From the NCBI GenBank assembly GCA_025201765.1, contig MU623353.1:186001-250000 (forward strand): a DNA stretch of 64,000 nt. Reading direction: 5' to 3'. Made by a program: the position numbers and the translations under genes. The notes below the pieces were generated by a model that did not search any database, was not told the DNA's origin, and saw only the letters and a list, made by a program, of their open reading frames with translations. This document shows positions 36,394-49,624 of this stretch, one piece after another. Source of the DNA: Daldinia sp. FL1419 (lineage: Eukaryota; Ascomycota; Sordariomycetes; Xylariales; Hypoxylaceae). Position 1 is the stretch's first letter; every line of letters begins with the position of its first letter.

Positions 36394-37391
36394 ATGGCCG
36401 ACGAAACAGCTCTCCACGACTTTCCATCGCTCTTCTCCCTCAAGGGTAAGGTCGCTGTCGTAACGGGCGGTTCGCGAGGTCTAGGTCTGAACGCGGCTTC
36501 GGCGTAAGTTCTATCCATATGCTCATTCTGCAACTCATAGACCCATATGATCAACCAGTGTGTATCCTGTCTACACAAGCCTATCCCTCGATCAGAAGCA
36601 ACGGAATACCTTCACTAATATACAAACTCAGATTCCTCCAAGCCGGCTGCTCCAAAGTATTCATAACCTCCCGCAAAGCCAAAGCTTGCGACGCCGCCGT
36701 CGCACAGCTCAACGCCTTACCTAACCTCCAACCCGGCGCCCGCGCCATCTCCGTCCCAGCCGACAGCAGCACGCTCGCCGGTGTCCAATCCCTCGTCGCC
36801 CAAGTCTCCAAGCACACCGAATACGTCGACATCCTCCTCGCCAACGCCGGCGCCTCCTGGGGCGAGGCCTTCGACACCCACCCGGAGAGCGCGTTCCAGA
36901 AAGTCATGGATCTAAACGTCAAAGGTGTGTTTTTGTGTATCCAAAAGTTCGCCCCGCTGCTGCAGAAACGCGCCACGATAGACGAACCCAGCCGCGTTAT
37001 CATTACTTCGAGTGTGGCCGGTTTGGCCGTGGGGACTACCGGGGCGCATGCTACGCCTGGGTATAGCGCCAGCAAGGCGGCAGTTATTACGTTAGGACGG
37101 AACTTAGCAGTGGAGCTGGGTCCTCGTCATATCCTCGTTAATTCTATTTGCCCCGGTTGGTTCCCGACAAAGATGGCTACGGGCTTATTGTCCATGACGG
37201 GAGGTCTAGAAAAGTATGCCGCACGTAACCCAAACAAACGCCTCGGCAGGCCCGAAGATATTGCTGGCGTAGTGGTGTATTTGTCGAGCCGAGCAGGGTC
37301 GCATGTTAACGGTGCGACGATCCAGATAGACGGTGGTGCGCTTTGGAAAATGAACTCCACAGAGGACGAGCCGGTGGATTCTAAGCTATGA
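36394..37391 (+). CDS. Short-chain dehydrogenase/reductase, 3-oxoacyl-reductase-like
   Basis: Two exons, 36394-36503 and 36632-37391, give 289 aa. The first exon carries the N-terminal part of the Rossmann fold with TGGSRGLG (24-31), and the splice joins it to FLQAGCSKVFITSRK. The Arg/Lys after beta-2 suggests NADP(H). The motifs LLANAG, ITSSVAG (catalytic Ser) and YSASK (Tyr181, Lys185) follow, and the C-terminus reads VNGATIQIDGG. Fungal relatives are often labelled RhlG-like or 3-oxoacyl-ACP reductase, but the substrate cannot be deduced. It is convergent to the next gene, with about 255 bp between stops. Confidence 0.92.
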
Positions 37392-37646
37392 GACGTACAT
37401 GAAGAATTGGCAATATAGGGCCTATATATAGGTAGCAAAGGGTTTGTATATTATTGCGACTAATGTTATATAAGCCGTTATATGCGCTTTCATGCATTAT
37501 ATGTCTTCATCTATGTACTTAAGGTAAGATACAGGTCTACAATGCCAAGTATGTGTTTTTTATGCATATTGTCTATGGCAAAAATCAAACTCGGACGCCA
37601 GATGCAATGCGTTACCAGATTCCACCGACAAGCTCTAGTATGCAGT

Positions 37647-39073
37647 CTAGATCAGAGCACTCGCATTAGATCCATCTTCCGGCTTTCGCGCGATCCAGTG
37701 GCTGGCTTTGTATACTGTCTGTAGCATACTTTGAGAATCCTGCACGTAAGGGGCGTGCAGACCTGTCTCTCGCTTCTCTACGATAAACCCCATACGCTCC
37801 ACCAGCGCGACGACTTCGTCATCAGTAAGCTCGAAACTTCCAGGATCAGCAATGCCCAAGGAATTATTTTCGTCGTAATCACCGTCCCCGTCATATCCAT
37901 GATGACTGGGGACATGATTCTCCCAGTGCCACAGCAAAGGCCCAACATTAATAAGAATACCGCCCGGCTTCAGACAACTCCGTATTACTTCGAGGTAGCG
38001 GATTAGATTTGGCGCCGTATCGAGGAAAAATACAGCAGCTACAGCATCGTAGGTATCTTTATGACTTTCATCTCCATACAAACAGAGGAAATCTGCAGCG
38101 CACATCTGCATCGAGCCGATTCCAGTGGTCTCTGCTAATGTCGTTTGGGGATGAATATCCGGAATTTTGTAAGACTTAAACTGATTATCACGGCTCCTAT
38201 GGTTTGAAAAGGAGTGGATCCACGGAAATATAGTGTGCTGACCAGCAGTTTCAGTGGAGTTAAGGATATATGACGATGCTAGAAGTTGATGGTAGGAAAT
38301 CTCATTTCCTTCTGAATGATACCCCATCCGGCAGAGGTCATAGAGTAGTCTTCCTAGCCCGGCGCCGGGTACCAAGACTTTCATCGGCTGCCGGTCAGGA
38401 TACTTCGCCTTCTCGACCTCCAGCGCACGATATATCGGTCCGTAACAAGCATCCCGTTCAACGACACCCTCCGCAGACCAATCACGGTAGAATTGCCTAA
38501 TAGTGCTTCGGGCTTTATCCAGATCGTTATATTTAGCAATACCAGACCACTCCTCAGGCATGGTGAGATCCTCTTCCGAGGCAGCTTCGACTACACCGAA
38601 AGCGCGTAAACCAAACTTGACGATTATGCGGGCTAGCTCCGCATTGCTCTCGATGGCGTCGTCTATTCGATTTAGCATATCCAGGTAGGAAAACGGCGGC
38701 TGAGAAAGCAACTGCCAGTGGGCCTGAGGAAGGGCGTAGAACGCCTGCCTACGAAGATGAGTGCAGTTTAAGTGTGCCGTCTTCGCATATTGGCTATATG
38801 AAATTTGTTAGTGTATATGGTAGGTTGGAATCGTGTGTGGGTGAGCGACCTGTGAGGTATAAGATGCCTACTGGAAGCAAAGTCGCGCCTCCTCTCTGAC
38901 ATAGGAGGTGATCAACTTGACAGATAATATTCAATGTAACAACGACCTTGTATTACTAACCTAAAAGAATCGAGGGCGCAGAATATGACTCTGATTTCCT
39001 CCGGGTCCTCGATGGTCTCCTCCACCCCACTCCACTGAGATTTATCTCCGGAAGCTTGGTTATCTAGCTCCAT
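37647..39073 (-). CDS. Carnosine N-methyltransferase-like (N2227 family)
   Basis: This is a SAM-dependent methyltransferase of the N2227/CARNMT1 family; animal and yeast members methylate carnosine or related histidine-containing substrates. Two exons, 39073-38961 and 38793-37647, are separated by a 167-nt intron and give 419 aa. The N-terminal exon encodes EEIRVIFCALDSF, and the junction continues SQYAKTAHLNCTHLRRQAFYALP, a conserved family block. The SAM-binding motif VLVPGAGLGRL includes Gly-rich PGAG (180-183). NEISYHQL and the AVFFLDTAPNLIRYLEVI segment follow, with NVGPLLWHWENH near the acceptor site. The physiological substrate in fungi is uncertain. Confidence 0.92.
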
Positions 39074-39836
39074 GACGAATAGCAATATATTGGCTTAGAG
39101 AAGGAAGAAGAAGAAAGAAGAAAGGTCAGCAAACGAAGAATAGTCTTATGATCTTATTAAATAATCGTCAACGGTAGTTGGAAGCTCTGTGATAATGGTG
39201 GGGGCCACCACTACACCGTGTAGAATAAGTAGATATCGTATCCGAACGAAGGATAACTCCAGATTGGAGGGGCACACGACTATTTGAATATCCGAGTTCT
39301 CTCTTAACCCCAACACATCTCTTCCCAGGAACTTAGAAAAATAATTATACTAATCGCATCATGACGGGCTGTATGTCTGAATTCAAGTATGTGCAATGAT
39401 CTCCTGTAAAATACAATGTAAGACGAGCGGAAAGATACAGGATTCGCTCTCGAATGGGTGGTGGATAATAGGTACTTGAATACGTAGCAGGATTAAAAAT
39501 TAAAAAAAGGTTAATAAATCTCGAGATGATCCGAAGAGCCACAAATCTTGGAGCAGGTACCCTCAAGACTCAGTGGCTACTACCTTAGCTAAGATCAAAC
39601 AGCTGGGGGATCTGATGTGGGGTCCCGCCTTTTGTGAGACCGATAGGCCGGATAGGCTGAGCTATGACAAACGTTAATTTGTTAAAGGGTTTTATGTAAG
39701 GTAGGTATATACCTTGACCATTGGCTAACACTTAAAATACTCACTAACAAAGCTTCAATAAGGCTAGTTAAATATCATTTTCAACGTTTTGTTTAACACC
39801 ACATATCGGGCGTCTTTCCGATAAAGGCATATCAAA
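39074..39836. promoter_or_regulatory. Divergent promoter region, N2227 gene / POC4-like gene
   Basis: This head-to-head interval of about 760 bp is AT-rich. A purine-rich AAGAAGAAGAAAGAAGAAAGG stretch near 39104-39124 lies in the minus-strand leader. No defined element was recognised. Confidence 0.4.
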
Positions 39837-40346
39837 ATGGCAGAGGCAATCGATGAACCTATCCAACTCTCATTCCCCTTGCCGAGGTCTTTAGATACGA
39901 AGATTCACCTACGCTTGACTATTAAGTCAAGGGTCATCACGTTATTTGCCACTACTGTAGCTGCGGATGAAGAAGATCAAGCAGTTCCGATGGGGTCCTT
40001 CGTTTACGCCTTGCCCGACGTACGTAGTCCTGTTATCATTCGTGAACCCTCGCCTTGCTAAAACACCTACCTCTAGAAATATAACCCAAGCCAGCCACTT
40101 TCAACAACTATCTTCGCTGTAGAAGCTACGCTGGAGTTTACTACTCGTCTAGCCAAAATATTAGCCAAGAAAACACAGATGCCAGTCTACGTGGGCAATT
40201 CTATCAGCTTCGCGAGCACGGGGCTAGGGGGCGCGGTCGAAGAAGAAATGGAAGCTCTGAAAAGAATTGTGGAAGTTTCACTTAATAGACTCCAAGGTGT
40301 CATCAAATCTCCTGACGCCTTGCCTAACGGAACGGGCAGTTCATGA
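39837..40346 (+). CDS. POC4: Proteasome assembly chaperone 4 (PAC4/Poc4-like)
   Basis: This is a small chaperone that pairs with PAC3/Poc3 to help build the 20S alpha ring. Two exons, 39837-40019 and 40077-40346, give 150 aa, near the family length. The N-terminal half contains beta-strand-like TKIHLRLTIKSRVITLFATT and MGSFVYALPD. The junction gives LPDKYNPSQPLSTTIF, then FTTRLAKILAKKTQMPVYVGNSI, the hallmark of the PAC4 family, and an EEEMEALKRIVEVSLNRL helix. Overall identity in this family is low, so the call rests on the pattern of conserved segments. Confidence 0.85.
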
Positions 40347-43300
40347 GGATGTTATTGGCACGGTACGGTAACTATCTCCTTCGGGAGCAGAGGTACTTGT
40401 TCATACGAGATGTCGGAAAACCCACAGAATCAGGTACACGGACTACTAGAAAAGTAGTTCAGGGTTTCCCAACATACGAGCTTCCAGAAACCGTCAACTC
40501 GCGCCAAGTCGACCGTTGGGACGGTTTCCCGAGCATCAAGTGTCACATTAGTACACGAATTACATATTGTAGTCTGTTGCCCAAGCATGTATAGACGACG
40601 GGCATGTAGGTATGTACTATGGGTTACTACGCGGAGTTATACCAAAAACGTACCCCAATGCGTTCGTTTAAGGTGAAAATACGACTGTTCTGATCCAATA
40701 TTGAACGGCTCAGTATATCGGTTATACAGTGCTGATCCATGATGGCAGTATATTTACAATAACATATTCATATCTGCCCATCTAGGAGCCAACAGACTGC
40801 TTATTAAGATATAATACAGTCACTACCAATCAAGGTCGTTAACCCGATATTATATATACTTTGTTAGTATCGATATCACTTGAGAAGAATAAATATTTCC
40901 AACATCTTCCACGTCATTTTAATATATCCTATACCCGGATGAGGACTGTACCCCTTATCCTTTGTCTAGTCGAAATACCGAAATACCTTAATCCCCAAGC
41001 GTTTATCTATTAAATACAATAAGCATTTATTAAGTGGCTTATAACCAACGGCGTTCGCATCGCACAGTGGAGGTGTTATTTATACCTCGGAAAACTATTC
41101 GACAGAAAATCCCAAAATACTTGGTCACTACCCTCCCTATTGACATTAACTAATATCCAGGGCAGCGGCTGATCTGCATCGAATCGGTAGCTCGGGCGGC
41201 TATCTGCATACGTCTGAATCCTGGATCCTCCCAACACACGTGCAACACAACCTCCTCAGGGCTATGGCACCTGGGGTCTAAAGCAAGGTGCCGTTTATAG
41301 AGCTGGCGGATCAAATAATCTCCTGTGCAGATCCCCGAGTTACACGGCATCCGCCATCAAAGTGGCTTGAAAAAAAATGTAACAGACTTATAGGTAGCGC
41401 TTGATCATTTTGGTTACCGCATATATCTGGCTATCTTGTGGGACGCATACATTCCTGGTAGGGGTCTCGTGGATATTATTTTTAACCCTATGACCCCGAC
41501 CTCCTTACAAACCTCATTGTCGGGTAGGAATGGGCAGAGTTGATTGTTCGATATCACTACGCACAACACGTTGCTTTCTTTGAAGTGCGCCTTGGTCTTT
41601 GTCTATTCAGCTACTCCCTCCGAGCAAAAAAAGGTACAGGAGAGCTAGGAATCTCCATCAGCCGGCGACGGGATGTCTCAATATATGAAAACCAAACTCG
41701 ACTGACTGTACCCTTTGTCTTAAATCCACACTGTCCGTCTTCAGCAGTAGCTTGACTCACTATTACACGGATATTGATTCTCGTTGTACAAGGGCTTGTT
41801 GTGCGTGGCATCTCAGCATATGCTATCGACCTCATACGTATGCATATTTCGTATTCTAGTCCGACTTGGCACTTTGCAGGTTACGGCAGCATAGTACATT
41901 GCGTACACGAAGACCTCACCCGGACAGATCCCGGCTTAGGCCCAGATATTTACTTCACATGCTGCTCGTTTTATCACTTTTGTCGCCTTTGCGGGAGTAG
42001 AAATACTCGAGACCTTAGCTTTAAGTCATGTCAGAACTAAACCGCATTTTAATGCCCTTGTCTTATATATCCGTCCTGTATGGAAATGAGACATATTGGT
42101 AAGCAGCCGGTTCCGAGATATTGTTTGCCCTTGACGGTTTTGTTGGCTACATGTAAGTGGTAACATTAAACGAAGCTAATAAATATTTCTGTAGGGTCGC
42201 TATGATCGCCCGTGTTAGTCTCTTCGGAATCGACATAAAACGGAGCTCGAGGTCTAAGTAGAAAATAATACTCTTTTTTTTTTTCGGCATAGGTGAGGTC
42301 ATACAAATAAAAGCATACTTTACTGAGTACTAAATAATAGCATCTTATATTATGTAGATACCTTGGGCACTTGCCTTAAAACTCGTAACAACACCCAGCT
42401 ACCTACCTACTTATATGCAATATTATGAACATCGAAATGCTCATAGGTACTAGGTAAGGTACTTACCTATGTACTTATGTAATTTGTTAAGGTTGATACA
42501 TCATCCAATAGCAAATCTTTTGTACCTATATGTACCTACATAATAGACGCTGTAATAATAAACGTCTTAACCCACTAGCGTACAAGCGTACATAACAAAT
42601 CTTCCCTGCCAGGCTCTTTTAGGTAAGTATAATCGGTTGAGTTCGCGGTATCGATAATGGCTAGGTGGGCGGTGGACCGCTACCTATTTCGCTATGGGTG
42701 GATGGATCCAGTATGTACTATTCATTTATTTTTGATGTACCGTGACTAGCATATGCGGTAGATTTACGAGGTGAGATAGGTACTTTTTACTACGTACCTA
42801 CTTACTACCTCCTATGCATCTACTACGAAGGCGCCTAGCCCTTCTCAAAAGAGCTAAGCACGTTTTAGAGTAAAATCTGCCACACCCAGCGACACCCCCA
42901 CCATTAACCTTTTTTTCTAAAAGAGGATTTTAAGCCCTTGAATTTTATGGTAACCGGAAGGTCACGGTCTCCTCGCAAAGCTAACAGGAATTTGACATTG
43001 GCCGCAACAAGGTCATTTGCCATCTGCCATCTGCCCTGTTTTACATCATCGCGAACAATTCAAAACGAGACTCTGAATAGAAAAGATATATTAAAAAAGG
43101 AAAAAAAAAAGGAAACAAAAAGGAGGAAAGAAGAATCAGAGAAAGGGTTGTTTAAATCCCTTCTCCTCTCCTCTCTACTCTTTTTTTATTTTAATTTAAT
43201 TATTATTTTAGTTTTCGAGATCTGACCTTATTTTCCGTATCGCCAACTTGGTCTATCACATTTTAGGACCCCACTATCCCCCAGAGTCGATGTTCCTGAC

Positions 43301-43468
43301 AATCAACATTTGATCCCTCCCTCTCTTCTTCTTCTTCCTCCTCTACCCTCCATTGCTTATTTTATTCCTATCGCGAAACCCTTGGCATTTGGAAAAAGTG
43401 CCTTCAATCTAGGTTAGAGATCTCGAACGCGCACACATCCGAGATTCTCATTTTCCTTGCCGCCCATC
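40347..43468. other. 3.1-kb intergenic region, no gene supported
   Basis: The stretch is AT-rich with several TACCTA/TAGGTA repeats (about 42395-42540 and 42780-42830). An A-rich tract at about 43087-43140 precedes a C/T-rich KAP104 leader (about 43155-43410). Open frames at 41150-41350 (minus) and 41540-42040 (plus) show no family signature; they could be gene relics, but I cannot support that. Confidence 0.5.
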
Positions 43469-46453
43469 ATGGCGTGGCAACCCTCGCCCGAGTCCTTGAG
43501 CACACTCGCTGCTTGCCTCAAGGACTCTCTCAGTGGCTTCGATAAAGCTGCGCAGAAACAGGCCGAGATTGTAAGAAATCATTCTTCGATACTTGATTTT
43601 CTGGCCAGGCGATAGCTATGGTTGTATCTATTATTAGTCGTAGCAGTTCGAGCTAATACAATGCTTCTCCCTGCAGATGCTCACGCAAGCGAAGTCGTCT
43701 CCCGATATTAACAACTACCTCGTCTATCTATTCTCCAGCCAGGAACCTCCAAGTGGCCTGCAGTGCACGGCTGAAGACTACTTTCTCATACGGTCATCCG
43801 CCGCAATCATGTTAAAGAATAACATCAAGACTGGCTCCAAAGAAGTCTCCGACAGCAGCCTGACCTTGATTAAGATGGGAATCCCCATGTGTTTACAAGA
43901 TAAAAATGCTCAAATTCGTAATTACGCAGGTGTTATCGCAACGGAAATGATTCGCCGAGGTGGTATAATGAGTTGGCCTGAGCTGTTACCAGAGCTCTTA
44001 AAAATGATTGGCAACGAGTCTGGTCAAGTCACGAACGAGGCACAAGAAGGCGCTATGGCGGCTATGGCTAAGATTTGTGAAGACAACACTAAGATGTTGG
44101 AGCGCGAGTTGAACGGTGAACGGCCGCTAAACTTCATTCTCCCCAAGTTGATTCAGGCTACTAAGAGTCCGTTACCCAAGGTTCGCGCCCATGCCTTGAC
44201 CGCTATCAATGTCTTCACCTCTCGAAAGTCCCAGGCTATGCTCAACTCTATCGATGATCTGCTCCAGCACTTATTCGCCCTTGCCTCGGATTCCAGCAAT
44301 GACGTACGAAGGCAGGTATGCAGGGCCTTTGCTCAGCTTGTTGAGTCTCGTCCGGACAAAATTCAGCCTCATCTCCCTGGCCTTGTCGATTATATCATTG
44401 CGCAACAACAGAGCGATGACGAGGACTTAGCTACCGATGCTGCGGAATTCTGGCTCACCGTAGGTGAGCACGAGCATCTCTGGCATTCTTTGAGCCCGTA
44501 TATTAGCAAGATCATCCCTGTTCTTCTCGAGTGCATGGTATACAGTGCTGAAGATATTGCGCTACTCGGCGGCGCATCCGACGACGAGGATGAGGACGAC
44601 CTTGAACAGGACATTAAACCTCAATTTGCGAAAAAGCCGTCAGCGCGACAGGCCAATAAGGACGGCTCCGCCGATCCCGCACAGAATGGAAATGCTTATG
44701 AAAAATTGGCTAGCATGGATGATGACCTCGAAGAAGGTGAGATTGAAGACTTTGATGATGGCGATGACGCGAGTCCGGATGAGCGATGGACACTACGGAA
44801 GTGTTCTGCGGCTGCACTAGATGTCTTCGCTCGTGACTTCAGAGACCCGGTATTTGAGTCTATCATGCCGTACCTCAATAAAAACATCAAGCACGTTGAT
44901 TGGCCGTATCGGGAGGCTGCGGTACTCGCTTTTGGTGCCGTCGCGGAAGGTTGTATGAATGTCGTCACGCCTCATCTGCCTCAGTTGGTGCCTTATTTAA
45001 TCTCTCTCTTGAACGACCCCGAGCCTGTGGTTCGGCAAATTACCTGTTGGACTTTAGGTCGCTACTCTTCGTGGGCCGCAGAGTTGACGGACCCGCAACA
45101 GAAGCAACTCTACTTCGAGCCGATGATGGAAGGCATATTGACAAAGATGTTGGATAGTAATAAGAAGGTCCAAGAAGCTGGTGCGTCAGCCTTCGCTAAT
45201 CTTGAGGAGAAGGCTGGTAAGAAATTAGAGCCGTACAGCCTTCCGATTATCCAGCAATACGTCCGCTGCTTCAAGAAGTATAAAGACAGGAATATGTACA
45301 TTCTCTATGATTGTGTACAGACACTGGCTGAGCACATAGGGCCTGTTTTAGCCCGACCCGACCTAGTCAACGAACTCATGCCGGCACTCATCGAAAGATG
45401 GACCAAGGTTTCTGACCAGTCCCGAGAACTTTTCCCGTTATTGGAGTGCCTGTCATACGTTGCTATGGCGTTGAACGATGCGTTTACCCCTTATGCGCAG
45501 CCTATCTTCGTCCGCTGTGTCAACATTATTCATCAAAACTTGGAAGCATCACTTGCGTTAGCAAGCGATCCATCCTTAGATGCGCCGGATAAGGACTTCC
45601 TGGTTACGAGTTTAGACCTGCTCAGTGCCATCATACAGGCCCTAGATCCGGCAAAATCTTCAAAGCTCGTTCAAGAGTCCCAACCCGCATTTTTTGAACT
45701 CCTGACCTTCTGTATGGAAGATCCAACAGATGAAGTACGGCAGTCGGCATACGCGCTTCTCGGCGACTGTGCCAAGTATGTGTTCGAGCAACTGCAACCG
45801 TCGTTGCCGAATATTTTCCCTGTGCTCTTGAGGCAATTGGATCTGGACAACATAATTGACGAAGAAATTGACAATGGGTTCGGAGTCATCAATAACGCCT
45901 GCTGGTCTGCAGGAGAGATTGCTATTCGACACAAGTCTAATATGGCACCTTACGTACCGGAGCTTTTCCAACGCTTCGTGGAAATAGTATCCAACCCTGG
46001 TATTCCTAAAGGGGTGACCGAGAACGCCGCGATTGCCCTGGGGCGACTTGGACTTGGTAATGGCGAGCTCCTGGCACCGCATTTGGCCAACTTCGCTGAG
46101 GATTTTCTAATCTCTATGGATGAAGTAGATCCTTCAGATGAGAAGGCAACTGCGTTCCGAGGATTCACAGCCATTGTCGAAAAGAACCCCATGGCTATGG
46201 AAAAGTCACTCTTGCACTTTTTCACTGCGATCGCCCGATATAGGGACCTAAAATTGCGCAGTGAAACTAAGAACGGTCTTCATGAGGACTTCCAAAAGGT
46301 AAGCGATCACAATACCTAAGTAATAAAACCCAGATCTAACGAAGACTTCAGACCCTCGGAATTTACCGCCAGATCATCCCGCAGTTCGATCAATTTTTCA
46401 GCCAGTTACAGCCTCAGGACCAGCAGACGTTAAGAACAACGTATGCTTTTTGA
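43469..46453 (+). CDS. KAP104: Kap104/transportin-1 (karyopherin beta-2)
   Basis: This is a nuclear import receptor for PY-NLS cargoes such as hnRNP-type RNA-binding proteins. Three exons, 43469-43570, 43677-46298 and 46352-46453, give 941 aa (yeast Kap104 is 918). Exon 1 supplies the first HEAT helix (MAWQPSPESLSTLAACLKDS). The sequence is HEAT repeats throughout, with an NNYLVYLFSS segment at the Ran-binding end. The acidic H8 loop lies between about residues 335 and 410 (SDDEDEDDLEQD and DLEEGEIEDFDDGDDASPDE) and is the loop that couples Ran-GTP to cargo release. The third exon encodes the last helices and the stop. Without it the frame ends ten residues after the donor. Confidence 0.95.
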
Positions 46454-47865
46454 TCAGGCGTAGCTGGTCACAGTACAAGACATTCGGGTCCAACAGTACT
46501 TACGCGAGGTCATAGTGGATTCACTTTCATGTCTTCCGATACTGATTACGATAGACGATATTTCAAGCCTAAAATCAGGATTGGTTTGTCATCTTACGGA
46601 AAATGATTGCGAGCTTAACGGGGCGAGAATGTCGATAGCAATAAGTCCCTGCGGATCTGGAATCTGCATCAATATGTGTGTTGTTATACGAACCCATGAG
46701 CTTACCGACCAACGTAGCTGTTGAAAAACTGGAGGACGGATAAAACTGGTGTTACGCATAAGGCGTAAAAAACGTTAGCATTTTCTAATGGTCATGGGTG
46801 ACGGTCTAATCGTTGATAAAATAAGCCACGCATAGCGACGAATAATGAACAGCATGGTAATATCGACGACATAACTTATAAAGATACCGTCAGGTTGGTA
46901 ATTCAAGCCTGGGCTAACTTTTGCCTTTTCTTCTGCCTACAACGCGGAGGAGGAAAAGTTAGGTGCCAGGGAACTTACTTTTGCTACGTTTACCACAAAA
47001 CAAACCATAGTAGATAGCACGTAGTTAGATAGATTAGCATAGCAATTTCTCCCACCCTCCTACCTTACGTTCTTCCCCTCTATCCTCTATCCTCTATCTC
47101 CTCTCTCCATCTCTTACGGGGGCGAGAGCGGAAGATTATCATCGACATCGACATCATCTAGGTTAGGTCAGGTTAGGGATTCCATTAGGTACTCTACAAC
47201 TGAAAAAAAGAAAATCGAAGAAAGTGCGCTGTAAATTATGATTTTAGATGAGGGAAGAAGAATGTGATGTGAGTGAGTGAGTGAGTGAGTGAACGAAGAC
47301 GAGTTATGACTTAGACTAGACATTTAAGTGGTCTCGAGTTTGATACTTGAGTGTCTCAGACAAGTGTAAGTTGTTAAGGTAAAGGGGATAGAATTAAGAG
47401 TAGATCCCCTGATGACCTGATGAGAGTCGATTGAGATGAGACTCGGGATTCAGCAATATTATATCACTTACATTAACCAGTCCCGCGAGAAGACCGAGGT
47501 GGCGATACATCCCGATATATACAACGATACAAGACAAAAGGGGGAGCTCGGTCAAGCCACAAAGTATTGAAAATCACAAAGTTAGAGCAAGGTTAACTTT
47601 TGGTCCTTACGGCTGGCTTTAAGCCTCAAGTTACATCACGTTGAAGAAAAATGTTGACTCCTGGTTTTCGTAGTCAAACATCGCGGAGCATATAGTACAA
47701 AACACAAAGTTACTGAGACATATTGAATTCTCTTTCTACTATGCCGCGTAAATGATAATATTCTAATACCACGAGACGACGTTGCCTCTTGCGTACACGG
47801 ACACCGAGGGAATACAATACGACAGCCAAACCACTAAAATGCTACCTCTGCCTTACCCGGTATAA
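46454..47865. other. Convergent intergenic region with a GTGA microsatellite
   Basis: A GTGA repeat of about six units lies at 47269-47292. A CT-rich tract at about 47045-47120 precedes it. No coding signature was recognised. Confidence 0.5.
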
Positions 47866-49624
47866 TCACCAACCACCCCGACCTCGATGGTCCCAGCCTC
47901 CACGATGTCCGTGTCCGCGATAATCCCCCCTTCCTCCCCTCCCATACTGCTGGAAGCCACCGCGTTGCTGGTGCGGGAGTTGTCCGGGAGGCGGTGGGGG
48001 AGGTACGGGCCATCCTCCCGTCGGCATGTTTGGAATCCAACCTAGAGGCAGATTCGGCGGTGGTGCAATTAGAGGAGGCGGTGGAGGCCATTGACCCTGG
48101 TAGTTTTGCGGAGGAGGTGGTGGTACTATGAATTGGCCCAGATCAGGGGGTAACGGGGGGAAGGGCTGTGGTGGGAAAGGAGGTGGAGGCGTAGAGTGTT
48201 GTTGATATGGGGGATTTGGGTGTGGTGGTTTGTTTGGAAAACCGGGCGCCTGTTTTCCTCTTGGATTGAAGTGTGGTGAGTCGTAGGACTGCGGAGCGGG
48301 TGGTGGACTCCTTCCTCGGGATCGTGAGCGTGAGCGGTCGTATCGTCGATCACCCGAAGGGGAATGAGAAGGAGATCTTGAACTGCTATATGATCTCGAC
48401 CGATGTCGATCTCTGCTATAACTTCGTTTCCGGCTTCGAGTCCGGCTTCTACTGGAACTCCGCGAACTCGTTACCCGCCGTCGCTTATATGCGGGTCGCG
48501 ATGAGCTGCGAGATGGGCTTCGTGATCGTGAATGCGAACGTGTTGTACTACGTCCACGGTGGCCATTTCCGGAGATACTGGTCTTCTTACGACGCTGTTT
48601 CATCTTCTCACAGAATGCACGAGACCAGCCATAGTAGCTATCTCCGTCGACGATGGCTCCGGTTGTCTCGTCAAGAACCACCCGCTGTCCCAGCTGGTCG
48701 ATATCTTCAGTGTGCTGATCAACATTGCGCTGACCTTTACTGTAGATACGATCCACATCAACCAATAGATCTTGAACGGCCTTGACCAATTTCTCGTCTG
48801 CAGGACCCGCAACAAACTGCAAAGGTTTGATGATATCAGGGTTCATCGGCCTGGTAGAATTAGGTTCGATAGCGGGCAGCCAGTTTGCTGCAGGAAGATC
48901 ATACCATGCCACGGTGGCATCACCGTGCATAGCTGGCATGATGAATGGGGCATCTTTGGAAGATTTCGTACCCGTAACTTGCGTACCGCCGTCAGGCGTA
49001 TCGGTCGCGGGGGCCGAATGCGGCGCTTCTTGGGCGGTTGTCCGAAGCTTTTGGATAAAGGCTCCCGAAAAGTACTGCTTTTCACCCCAGAGGTCTATCA
49101 GGTCCGATATCTTCCTAGAATGCTTTGGGCAATTCGGGAAGGCCGCAGCGAGTTGGACGATGTCTGGGATAAAGGGCTCCAACTTCTGCGCGAAGTCGGC
49201 GTTCCGGTCCCGTATATGGACATGGTAGAGTGTATCATTGAGAACGTAGAGCATATGAAGACGTTTACGTTTCGTAGAAGGCTCGCGGGCTTGTCTGCTA
49301 GCGGCGAGATCCGTAGAGAAGGATTTGGCCAATGCCGTCAGATATTTCCCCAAGGCGGTGATTCTAGCAGGGGACTGGATCAGGTTCTTCAGTATCCAAT
49401 GCTTGCTTTTCTATGCGGCGACCGTTTAGCTGTCGCACAAGACACCAAGTTTCAAAAGATTGTGTTGCTCAAACCTGAACATTGGGCGGGGAGCATCGCG
49501 ATATGGTCGCGTCGAGCAGCTGAAGGAACTCGTCAATCTCGCCGCGCGAACATGATGTAGGATCGGGACGTAGGAGTACGGCCGAGAAGGATACTCTAGC
49601 TATAGCTAGTTGTGGAGTTGTCAT
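47866..49624 (-). CDS. CID-domain RNA-processing protein with RS and proline-rich tail (CHERP-like)
   Basis: Two exons, 49624-49475 and 49410-47866, give 564 aa. Residues about 18-150 form a CTD-interacting domain: the junction joins LLDATISRCSPPNVQ to KSKHWILKNLIQSP, followed by KRKRLHMLYVLNDTLYH, the classic CID helix. CIDs bind the RNA polymerase II C-terminal repeat. After a middle region comes an RS domain (about 345-440, dense in Ser-Arg and Arg-Ser), then a Pro-rich stretch with runs of prolines, and a C-terminal Arg/Gly patch ending GHRGGWDHRGRGGW. The order CID, RS, Pro-rich recalls CHERP/SCAF-type splicing and transcription factors. The donor is the uncommon GTTTGA. Two long antisense frames across this gene reflect its biased codon use. 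Confidence 0.87.

Noticed and set aside
41150..42040. Cluster of open frames in the 3.1-kb gap before KAP104
   Set aside because: They lie on opposite strands and show no family motif, splice-linked continuation or codon bias; a gene relic is possible but unsupported.
48772..49560. Long plus-strand open frame of 262 codons opposite the CID protein gene
   Set aside because: It is antisense to a well-supported spliced gene with CID and RS domains, has no domain of its own, and arises from biased codon use.
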